64,000 nt of DNA from Deltaproteobacteria bacterium (GTDB lineage: Bacteria > Myxococcota_A > UBA9042 > PHBI01): assembly GCA_020632715.1 (NCBI GenBank), contig JACKFA010000001.1, positions 1,364,001 through 1,428,000 on the forward strand. The letters are read 5' to 3'. This document shows positions 24,370 to 32,253 of the stretch, one piece after another. How positions within the stretch are numbered: position 1 is the first letter of the stretch; each line of letters begins with the position of its first letter. Below the pieces are notes generated by a model. It did no database searches. It saw only the letters and a program-made list of their open reading frames with translations, and was not told where the DNA came from. Position numbers and translations under genes: made by a program.

Positions 24370-26368
24370 CGACCTGGCCGTGGCCGGTGCGGGCGCCGGA
24401 CTGGGCGGTGGTGTTGGTGCCGGCGTTGAAGGAGCCGCCGCCGCCGCCGGCCATGCCGCCGGTGGCGTTGGGGGCGCCGTCGCCGCCGGAGTAGCCGCCG
24501 CCGCCGCCGCCGCGGGTGGCGCCGGAGGTGTGGACGGCCGCGCCGCCGCCGCCGTAGCCGCCGTCGCCGTGGGTGACGGTGCCGTTGTTGGTGGTGCCGG
24601 TGCCGCCGGTGGCGCTCGAGCGGATGGTGTTGCCGCCGGACCCGGCGATGGTGGTGGCGGTGCTCCAGTAGGCGGCGTGACCGGCGCCGTTCCAGCCGGC
24701 GCCGCCGGCGCCCGCGTAGGCGTTGCCGCCGCCGTTCTGTCCGCCGCCGCCGTTGGTCCCGCCGGTGCCGAGGGCGCCGCCGCCGCTGGTGCCGGTGAGG
24801 CCGGGGCCGCCGGAGCGTCCGCCGTGTCCGCCGCCGCCGCCGCCGCCGGCGACGAGGAAGAGGGTGATGGGGGACTTGATGTAGACCCAGCTGGCGCCGC
24901 CGCCGCCGCCGCCGTCGGCGGTGGTGGTGCCGGTGGTGTCGGCGGTGCTGCCCATCTGGCCGACGCCGATGGAGAGGACCTGGCCTTGGGTGAGGTCGAA
25001 GTCGCCGGCGACGTAGGCGCCCTTGCCGCCGCGGGGGTTGCCGCCCTGGGCGCCCCAGGCTTCGAGGCGGTAGGAGCCGGTGGCGGGGACGGTCCAGGAC
25101 TGGAGGGAGCCGGCCTTGCCGGTGGCGGTGTTGGAGAAGGTGACGGGGTCGGGGGCGGCGGGGGGCTCGGGGTCGGGGGGCGGCTCGGGGGTGGGGCGGG
25201 TGCCGCAGGAGACGGTGTCGGAGGCGGCGTCGAGGCGGCAGCGGAGGTGGAGGGGGGAGGTGTCCCAGGCGAGCTGGTTGGGGGCGGGGGAGAGGTAGCC
25301 GCGGTAGGAGGTGGTGACGTGGCTCGCGGGGGCGTCGAGGGGGTCGACGGTGCAGGCGCGGGCGGTGTCGGAGAGGGGGACGTCCCAGGCGATGACGGGC
25401 CAGGCGGTGTCGGGGGGGAGGAGGGAGCCTTCGGAGTCGGTGGGGAAGGGGGTGCGGGAGGCGGTGGCGAGGGTGGTGAGGCGGCAGGGGCCGGCGGTGG
25501 TGAAGGTGGTCTCGTCGAGGCCGAGGGCGACGTTCCAGAAGGCGGCGGAGGAGGCGCCGTCGCCGCCGCGGGAGATGGAGGCGGCGAAGAGGTAGGCGTC
25601 GAGGTTCTGGCTGGGGGCGGTGTCGAGGTCGACGAGGCCGAGGCCGGAGGGGTCGACGAGGATGGGGTCGGGGAGGTTGTCGCAGGAGATGGTGAGGTCG
25701 TCGAGGTAGAGGGAGGTGGGGCCGCCGGTGGCGGAGATGCAGGCGAGGCCGAGGATGGCGGTGAGGTCGCGGGGGCCGCCGTCGGGGCGGTGGAGGAGCT
25801 CGAGGTCGTGGTAGTCGCCGGGGGAGCCGGTGACGCAGTCGAGCTTGGCGGAGCAGAAGATGTCGTCGAGTTGGATGGCGACGTCGAAGAAGCCCTGGGA
25901 GGCGGCGCGGGCGATGGTGAGGTCGAAGGTGACGGGGGTGTCGGCGTTGGGGGCGCAGGGGGCGGGGCGGGAGATGGGTGTGGGGTCGTGCCAGGAGGAG
26001 GCGGGGATCTCGGCGCCGGAGGTGTCGAAGAGGGCTTCGAGGTCGAGGGTTACGGTGTGGGGGAGGCCGGCTTCGCAGGGGCCGACGTAGGAGAGGGCGC
26101 CGGCGCCGTCGCCGTAGGCGGAGGAGGTGATGGTGCGGGACCAGACGGTGCCGGAGCTGTTGGCGACGGTGAGGGTGTAGCGGGCGTCGCCGACGTCGGG
26201 GAGGGAGAGGGGGGCGACCTCGACGCGGAGGGAGGAGCCGGCGGGGGCGGCGGTGGGCGAGCCGCCGTCGGCGCAGGAGGCGGGGGCGAGGGCGACGAAG
26301 GCGAGGGCGGCGGCGAGCGGCAGCGAGGCGCGGCGGCGGCCGCCCGCGAGGGTGGCGTCGAGGTTCAT
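24350..26368 (-). CDS. Lipoprotein with ALK/LTK-like glycine-rich C-terminal domain
   Basis: The 672-residue product has a signal peptide with lipobox-like APASC (Cys 32). The N-terminal ~370 residues form a cysteine-containing beta module (YVGPCEAG, CAPNADTPVTFDLTIARAASQGFFDVAIQLDDIFCSAKLDC) shared with the lipoprotein at 53433-55553. After a PEPPPDPEPP linker comes a Gly-rich region of about 250 residues that begins SWTVPATGSYRLEAWGAQGG and contains LVAGGGGGGG. It resembles the glycine-rich domain of ALK/LTK-type receptors, which forms packed polyglycine helices, and ends VVISPNW. It is probably a surface or matrix protein; the ligand is unknown. Confidence 0.85.
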   Translation of the reverse strand: MNLDATLAGGRRRASLPLAAALAFVALAPASCADGGSPTAAPAGSSLRVEVAPLSLPDVGDARYTLTVANSSGTVWSRTITSSAYGDGAGALSYVGPCEAGLPHTVTLDLEALFDTSGAEIPASSWHDPTPISRPAPCAPNADTPVTFDLTIARAASQGFFDVAIQLDDIFCSAKLDCVTGSPGDYHDLELLHRPDGGPRDLTAILGLACISATGGPTSLYLDDLTISCDNLPDPILVDPSGLGLVDLDTAPSQNLDAYLFAASISRGGDGASSAAFWNVALGLDETTFTTAGPCRLTTLATASRTPFPTDSEGSLLPPDTAWPVIAWDVPLSDTARACTVDPLDAPASHVTTSYRGYLSPAPNQLAWDTSPLHLRCRLDAASDTVSCGTRPTPEPPPDPEPPAAPDPVTFSNTATGKAGSLQSWTVPATGSYRLEAWGAQGGNPRGGKGAYVAGDFDLTQGQVLSIGVGQMGSTADTTGTTTADGGGGGGASWVYIKSPITLFLVAGGGGGGGHGGRSGGPGLTGTSGGGALGTGGTNGGGGQNGGGNAYAGAGGAGWNGAGHAAYWSTATTIAGSGGNTIRSSATGGTGTTNNGTVTHGDGGYGGGGAAVHTSGATRGGGGGGYSGGDGAPNATGGMAGGGGGSFNAGTNTTAQSGARTGHGQVVISPNW

Positions 26369-26554
26369 CGCGGTTCTCCCGGGGATGCACGAGGTGAAGC
26401 GAGCGAGGCTCGCCCAGGTGGGAGCGAGTGAACCGGAGCGGCGGGGCGGCTGTCACGCGCGGGCTGGCCCGGGAGGCGGGCGCGGTGTCACCGGTCGGCG
26501 AAATTGGTGCGCGGGATCGGTACGGTTGGCGCCTGATCGCGGGGCGACGGGGCG

Positions 26555-26588
26555 ACCGAGCCTCCGGCCGTTGCGGCGGCGGCTCGGT
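26555..26588 (-). terminator. Hairpin downstream of the BREX operon
   Basis: ACCGAGCC and GGCTCGGT form an 8-bp stem about 53 nt past the brxA stop, with extra pairing inside the loop (CCGGCCG and CGGCGG). There is no T run, so intrinsic termination is uncertain. Convergent transcription from 24.3-26.4 kb does not occur here, because both flanking genes are on the minus strand. Confidence 0.35.
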
Positions 26589-26640
26589 CACACGATGCCG
26601 GCTACCCGCGTCACATCCATCGCGGCGCGAAGTCCCGGCG

Positions 26641-27390
26641 CTACGATTCGCCGCGCCCCTCGCGTAGTTCGACGAAATCCGAATCGAGCCCCTGTCGATG
26701 CACCCGGAACTGTGAGGCGCCGCGGACGTGGCTGGCGTTCACGTCGATGTCGAAGGGGAAGATGGCCGGATGCCCGGTGAGCTGGTCGAGGGGGACCGAC
26801 GCCTCCTCGGCATCGACGAGGAGCGCCTCGATCAGCACGGTGCCGACGGCGGGCCCCACCTTCGTTCGCCGGGGCGCGGCCGCGTACATGCCTCGAGTCG
26901 CGGTGTCCCGAAGGACGCCCCACTGGACCATCGAGCGAACGATGCGCTGCCCCGCGCGCTCGAGGGTCGAGCGCTCCCCCCACACCCCGACGAGGCGCCG
27001 GGTCAGGTGCGCGAGCGTGAAGCTGCCTTGCAAGGTCAGGAGGCGCCCGACCGCGGCGGAGGTGTCCGTGAACACCGGGTAGGTGCCGACCATCATCGCC
27101 CAGTGGAGGGCGAGGCGTTCGTCCGGCGTGCTGCCTTCAAGCTGAGCCGCAGCTCGCTCTCGCAGCGGTGCGGCGGGCCGGGGCACCTCACTCCAAATGT
27201 GGTGCAAGACAGTTACCGTCTTGCCGCGCGCGCTGTTGAACTTGTCGCCGCTCACGGCGCCGTCGAGCAGGCTCCAGAGGTAGGCGCGCATCTCGTCGGT
27301 CCGTGCCCCGGCGGCAGCTTGCGCCGCGGCCGCATCGAGCCACTCGAGATCGATGCGCCGATCGAAGCCGATGTTCGCCCGTCGATTCAT
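26641..27390 (-). CDS. brxA: BREX protein BrxA (DUF1819)
   Basis: The 249-residue product is the last gene of the BREX operon. Its start overlaps the pglZ stop (ATGA). It begins MNRRANIGFDRRIDLEWLD and has helical segments such as KTVTVLHHIWSEVP, FTLAHLTRRLVGVWGERSTLERAGQRIVRSMVQWGVL and VGTVLIEALLVDAEEASVPLDQLTGHPAIFPF, matching BrxA. BrxA is a small DNA-binding helical protein needed for BREX phage defence; it adopts a fold related to NusB. No truncation is seen. The identification rests on the sequence pattern plus the invariant position after pglZ. Confidence 0.88.
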   Translation of the reverse strand: MNRRANIGFDRRIDLEWLDAAAAQAAAGARTDEMRAYLWSLLDGAVSGDKFNSARGKTVTVLHHIWSEVPRPAAPLRERAAAQLEGSTPDERLALHWAMMVGTYPVFTDTSAAVGRLLTLQGSFTLAHLTRRLVGVWGERSTLERAGQRIVRSMVQWGVLRDTATRGMYAAAPRRTKVGPAVGTVLIEALLVDAEEASVPLDQLTGHPAIFPFDIDVNASHVRGASQFRVHRQGLDSDFVELREGRGES

Positions 27391-29417
27391 CGGGCCTCCG
27401 TGATGCGAACGAACGGCACCATGACCTCTTCGAGCGCGATGCCGCCGTGGCTCACGGCCTCCTTGCCCTCGGGCATGAAGCAGGCCCCGTACGGTGCGAT
27501 GAGCGGGAAGTAGTCCTGGGGCAGCCCGATCTGCGGCCACTCGAGCGCGTCCGGGTACAGGGGCGCCGTGTTGTCCCGGAAGTCCTTGTTGCGGAAGATG
27601 TGCGCCCGCTCGCCTCGCTGCTGGGCGGTCGCGCCAACGTCGGGCTTCCCGAAGCCGCGGCCGAAGGTGTTGCCGTGATCCGCGGTGATGAACACGCCAA
27701 AGCCCCGCTGGATCAGTGCGTCGACCAGCGCCTTGAGTTGCCGAGTACGCCCCCAGGTCTCGACGAGGCTGTGGAGGCCAGGCGTGCCCAGCGCGATCTG
27801 GTGCATGTTCTGGTCGATGAGCCCGATCACCGCCCCGATCACGCGCACGGCGCTGTCATCCGCGGCACCGAGGATGTCCGCCGCGAGCGGCTCGAACGAC
27901 TCCTTCTTCCCTTGCGGCTTCAGGTAGCGGATGGCCCGCTCCGGCAGCCCGCGGTCTTGCCAGAAGTTCGACCAATGCACGGGCTCGCGGTGCGTGCCTT
28001 CGATGCTGGTCGCGAACTCCATCGGGACGCGTCCGGAGAAGATGGCCTGACGGCCGATCTGCGTGAGGGTCGGGATCCAGCTGAAAATCGCGTACTCGTC
28101 GATGTGGTGGCCGTCGAGCGTGTCCCGCAGGATGCGCCACTGGTCGATCGCCATGCCGTCGATGACGAGCAGCGCCACCCGCTCCGTGCCTGCCTCTCCG
28201 AGGTGGTGCGCGAGGTAGTGCGGCACGTGATGCCCGAGCACCGGCCGCGGCAGATAGGGGAGCGTGGACATCGGTCCGAAGCGCCGCTGGAGCCAGGTCG
28301 AGAAGGCCGCCTGAACACGCTCCACGAACGCGACGGCCGCGGCTTCGCTTGCGGTGTCCCGGTTTGGCTGGGTCTGCCATCGCAAGCGCACCCACGTCCC
28401 CCAGCGCAGGCTGTAGTCCTGCCAGTCTTGGTACGTCGCGTCATCTGCGCTTGGGATCGTGGTGCCGAGCTCGTCGAGCAGGTGGAAGAACCGGCCTTCC
28501 GAACTGGACGCGGGCGAGCCCGCGATACCGACGCCGAACCAGCGGTCGTCGTCGATCGGGCGCACGACCGCCGTCGGCTCGAGGAGCCCCTCGACGAAGA
28601 GGTTGTCCATGTAGACGCGGACGTCGTCGTGGTCGAACGGCAGCTCCGTGGGGCCGGAGATGCTCGGTCCCGCCGGCTCACGCCCTGGCACAGCCTCGAG
28701 ACCCTTGGAGACGAGGAAGCCCGGCCAACGCTCGCCGAGGAACGTCAGGAACGCTTCGCGGTTCGGCACGATTCGCTCGAGCGGCCACGAGCGCCACTTC
28801 GGGCTCTGGGTGAGCACCTCGATGAAGCGTGCGTCCAGGCTCTCGGGAAAGACCTGCGACCGGTAGTGACGGCGAATCAGAACACGGAGCAGGTCCGCCG
28901 GCTGCTTGATCAGCTCGGGCGCGATCTCGAAGACGTGCCGCAGCACGAAGTCGCGCGTGGCGTTGGTCCCGAGGTTGCCGGGGTTCGCATGCTCGAGCGC
29001 GTTGGCGAGCGCATCGAAGTGCTGTGGATCCAGCTCCGCCACGACGTTCGGCGCGAGCGACGGGAAGAGGTGGACGAGGCTGAAGGACAAGACACGTCCG
29101 CTCTCGCGTGCCTCCTCGAGCAAGTCGTGGGGGATGTGCTTGAGGTCGCCGTGATCGGTGCGGATGACGACGACCAGGTGCGTGGCCTCGCCCCGATCCC
29201 AGTGCTGGCGGAAGCGGCTCTCGTAGGCGTAGCGGAAGGCCACCGGGTCGCCGAAGGTGATGAGCTCGAAGCCGCGCGCAGCGAGGCGCTCGACCACGCC
29301 GGGCTCGGTGAGCAGCTCATCGGGGTCGCTCACCACCGTGAGCCTTCCCGCCTTGGCGCTGGCCTCGCTGAAGTGCTGCAGGATTGGACCGCGCCAGCCA
29401 TCGCGCCGCTGCGTCAT
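27387..29417 (-). CDS. pglZ: BREX alkaline-phosphatase-superfamily protein PglZ
   Basis: The 676-residue product starts at an ATG overlapping the brxHII stop (ATGA). The C-terminal half carries the alkaline-phosphatase-like PglZ core: LLVIDGMAIDQW with Asp 420 and FITADHGNTFGRG with Asp 580/His 581. The N-terminal half begins with a strand-rich region (LVVVIRTDHGDLKHIPHDLLEEARE) found in BREX-type PglZ. PglZ is a core BREX protein required for methylation-linked phage exclusion; its phosphoesterase activity is metal dependent. The gene is intact. Confidence 0.93.
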   Translation of the reverse strand: MTQRRDGWRGPILQHFSEASAKAGRLTVVSDPDELLTEPGVVERLAARGFELITFGDPVAFRYAYESRFRQHWDRGEATHLVVVIRTDHGDLKHIPHDLLEEARESGRVLSFSLVHLFPSLAPNVVAELDPQHFDALANALEHANPGNLGTNATRDFVLRHVFEIAPELIKQPADLLRVLIRRHYRSQVFPESLDARFIEVLTQSPKWRSWPLERIVPNREAFLTFLGERWPGFLVSKGLEAVPGREPAGPSISGPTELPFDHDDVRVYMDNLFVEGLLEPTAVVRPIDDDRWFGVGIAGSPASSSEGRFFHLLDELGTTIPSADDATYQDWQDYSLRWGTWVRLRWQTQPNRDTASEAAAVAFVERVQAAFSTWLQRRFGPMSTLPYLPRPVLGHHVPHYLAHHLGEAGTERVALLVIDGMAIDQWRILRDTLDGHHIDEYAIFSWIPTLTQIGRQAIFSGRVPMEFATSIEGTHREPVHWSNFWQDRGLPERAIRYLKPQGKKESFEPLAADILGAADDSAVRVIGAVIGLIDQNMHQIALGTPGLHSLVETWGRTRQLKALVDALIQRGFGVFITADHGNTFGRGFGKPDVGATAQQRGERAHIFRNKDFRDNTAPLYPDALEWPQIGLPQDYFPLIAPYGACFMPEGKEAVSHGGIALEEVMVPFVRITEAR

Positions 29418-32245
29418 GACGCACCCCCGGTGCGGGTGACCGCGACGAGGAGCATCGGGCTCAGCTCGGGAAGGCCGTGCTCTCGTGCCTCGACATCGCG
29501 CCGCCAGGCCGCCTCTTCCTCCGCGAGCTGTGCCAGTCGGAAGTCGCGGACCTGCGGCAGGCCGAGCTTCTCGATCGCGCGACGGCGCGCGGAGAAGGCG
29601 ACGTTCATCTTCCGCGACTCCATCGACAGGCGCTCGCGGTGTCGCTGCAGCAGCTCGTGGAACGCGGCCTTGCCCTGCTGCTCCGCCGCCGCTCGGGACT
29701 GCTCGAACGCCCGCTCCGCCGAGTCGTCCGACGTCGCAGCCGCGGGCAGCACCTCGAGCCCATCGGCCAGCTCGACCAGGCGGTCCCACACCACGCGCGC
29801 GGTGGGCCCGAGCGTCTGCCCTTCGGGCGTGACGAAGATCGGCAGCACGCGCTGCTCCCGGCCGTCGAAGGTCGACAGGCCCACACGCCATAGCGACCAG
29901 AAGCCACCGACCTTGTCCGACACGCCGGGGATGACGACCTGCGCGACCTGCATCCCAGGCGCGTAGGGCGGGATCCGCGTCGTCAGTCCCCGGATGCGCG
30001 GGTCTTCGATGGTCAGGAGCGTCTTGCCGGGGTCGTCGGCTGCGGCACGGCTGAAGGACGCTGCGGTGGTCGCGCCGCCGCCGGGCCACGTGAGGTCGTA
30101 GACGCCGGGCGCCTTGCTCTGGACCGACCCGCCGCGAGCGGCCTGCGTGCGCAGCCACGCGACCGTCATGCGTTCGGTCCAGAAGGGCATCTGGTGCCCG
30201 GCGACCTTCTTGGCCGCCGACGGGTCCAGCTCGTCGGTGGCGGCCAAGACCGCCGAGCCCTCGCGAGCCGAGCGTGCCCGCGCGCGAATGGACTCGGCCA
30301 GCGCCTCGGCGCGGGCCTCCGCCTCTTCGGGCGACAGAACGGCTCCGACGTAGAGCTGCTCGAAGTCCACGCCGCCCTCTTCGGAGTCGAGCACGTCGGA
30401 GAGCTTGTCGACCCCGAACTCCTCGAGGATGCGCTGGAGCTTCTCCTCCAGGACCTCGCGCACCCGCAACTCGACGGTGTCTTCGAGCGCGAAGTTGAGC
30501 GCGCGCACGACATGCTTCTGGCCGATGCGGTCGACCCGGCCGATCCGCTGCTCGAGCTTCATCGGGTTCCACGGCAGGTCGTAGTTCACGATGACGTGGC
30601 AGAACTGGAGGTTGAGGCCCTCGCCGCCGGCGTCGGTGGAGATGAGCACCTGCGCATCGCCGGCGAAGGCCCGCTGGACCGACTTGCGCGCCTCGAGATC
30701 CATCGAGCCGTTGAGGCACGCCACCGTGTAGCCGCGCTGCCGCAGGAACTCGGCGAGCATGGTCTGGGTGGGAACGAACTCGGTGAAGACCAGGACCTTG
30801 AGCGCCGGGTCGTTCTCCTCGCGCTGCAGGTTCTGGATCCATGCGAGCAGCGCCTCGGCTTTGCCGTCGGGCGCCCGGGCTTCGCATCGTCGGGCCGCGG
30901 AGAGCAGGAGCTCGACCTCGGCCCGCTCGTTCTTCAGCCCCTTGAGCCGGCTCTGGAGGAGCGACTCCATCTGGTCCTGCCCGTCGAGCTCGACCCACTC
31001 CGCGCCCACGTCCTCGCCGAAGAGCGAGAGCTGGCCGGAAGGCAGCTCCAGCACCTCGAGGCGCCGCTCGAGAGCTGTCCGGATGGCGGCCGTGCTCGAC
31101 GTCACCAGCCGCTGCATCAGGATCATCAGGAACCCGATGGCGGTGCGCTTCTCCCGGAGCGCCTGGTTGTACCCCTCGCGCACGTACTCGGTGACGGCCT
31201 CGTAGAGCGCCCGCTGCTCCGCCCGGGAGGCGTCCCACTCGACGGAGACGATCTGTGTGTAGCGCGGCCGGAAGAGCGGCTTGCCATCGGCGTCGATGGC
31301 GCGGCGCTTCTCGGTCCGGATGACATAGGGCGCGACGTTGTCGCGCGTGACGGACTCGTCGTCCGGCAGCGCATCCGCGTCCAGGAACGCGACCAGGCGC
31401 CGAAACGCGTCGGTCTTGCCTTGATGCGGCGTAGCCGAGAGCAGGAGGAGGTAGGGCGACGCCTGGGCCAGCGCCTCGCCGAGCCGGTAGCGGGCCACCT
31501 GCTCGGAGCTGCCTCCCAGCCGGTGGGCCTCGTCGATGATCACCAAATCCCAGCCGGCGGAGACGAGGTCCTCGAAGCGCACGCGGTTGCAGCGAGCGAC
31601 CTGTTCGCGCGACCAGCCCCGGCGCGTGTCCATCGGCTTGATCGAGTCGAGCGGGCACACGACCTGATCGTGAAGGCGCCAGAGGTTCTCCTTCTCGTCG
31701 ACGCCGGCGAGCTGCCGCCACGCGGGGAAGTTGCCGGGCTGCACGAGCCGGAAGTCCTCGCTGAAGTGGGTCTTCATCTCGCTGACCCACTGGCTCGTGA
31801 GCCCCGCCGGTGCGACGACGAGGATGCGCTTGGCGAGGCCGCGAACCTTCAGCTCCCGGAGAATGAGCCCGGCCTCGATGGTCTTGCCAAGGCCGACCTC
31901 GTCGGCCAGCAGGTAGCGCACGCGGTCCGCCGACATGGCTCGCTGGAGCGCGCAGAGCTGGTGCGGCAGCGGGATGACCGAGCCCTCGAGCGGAGCGATC
32001 AGAGCATCCCGCTCCATGGCGTCGAGGATGCGGGCCGCCGACGCGACGTAGCAGAGCTGGTCGAGCGATGGCGCGACGGCGCCGGCGAGCGGCTGCAGGC
32101 GGCTTCGGTGCAAGCGCACGACCGCGTCGCGCCGAGCGAGCCAGACCTGTGCGGTCTCCTCCCCCCACACGACGTCCACCGCGATGACCCGCCCGGGCTC
32201 ATCGTGGTCGAGGCTGTAGCACCAGTCGCCCGCAGACACGCGCAT
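29414..32245 (-). CDS. brxHII: SNF2-type DEAH helicase BrxHII
   Basis: This 943-residue superfamily 2 ATPase has Walker A ADEVGLGKTIEAG (114-126), Walker B DEAH (238-241), LLLSATPHQG and the C-terminal helicase lobe ending in EQRIGRVDRIGQKH, which contains the arginine finger motif VI. The long C-terminal region (after about 600) has charged coiled-coil-like segments (FEQSRAAAEQQGKAAFHELLQRHRERL). The order after pglXI and before pglZ is that of the helicase brxHII in type 3 BREX. It starts 8 nt after the pglXI stop. Similar helicases occur in DISARM (DrmD), but the PglZ, BrxA and BrxC neighbours settle the system as BREX. Confidence 0.9.
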   Translation of the reverse strand: MRVSAGDWCYSLDHDEPGRVIAVDVVWGEETAQVWLARRDAVVRLHRSRLQPLAGAVAPSLDQLCYVASAARILDAMERDALIAPLEGSVIPLPHQLCALQRAMSADRVRYLLADEVGLGKTIEAGLILRELKVRGLAKRILVVAPAGLTSQWVSEMKTHFSEDFRLVQPGNFPAWRQLAGVDEKENLWRLHDQVVCPLDSIKPMDTRRGWSREQVARCNRVRFEDLVSAGWDLVIIDEAHRLGGSSEQVARYRLGEALAQASPYLLLLSATPHQGKTDAFRRLVAFLDADALPDDESVTRDNVAPYVIRTEKRRAIDADGKPLFRPRYTQIVSVEWDASRAEQRALYEAVTEYVREGYNQALREKRTAIGFLMILMQRLVTSSTAAIRTALERRLEVLELPSGQLSLFGEDVGAEWVELDGQDQMESLLQSRLKGLKNERAEVELLLSAARRCEARAPDGKAEALLAWIQNLQREENDPALKVLVFTEFVPTQTMLAEFLRQRGYTVACLNGSMDLEARKSVQRAFAGDAQVLISTDAGGEGLNLQFCHVIVNYDLPWNPMKLEQRIGRVDRIGQKHVVRALNFALEDTVELRVREVLEEKLQRILEEFGVDKLSDVLDSEEGGVDFEQLYVGAVLSPEEAEARAEALAESIRARARSAREGSAVLAATDELDPSAAKKVAGHQMPFWTERMTVAWLRTQAARGGSVQSKAPGVYDLTWPGGGATTAASFSRAAADDPGKTLLTIEDPRIRGLTTRIPPYAPGMQVAQVVIPGVSDKVGGFWSLWRVGLSTFDGREQRVLPIFVTPEGQTLGPTARVVWDRLVELADGLEVLPAAATSDDSAERAFEQSRAAAEQQGKAAFHELLQRHRERLSMESRKMNVAFSARRRAIEKLGLPQVRDFRLAQLAEEEAAWRRDVEAREHGLPELSPMLLVAVTRTGGAS

Positions 32246-32253
32246 CGCTCACC

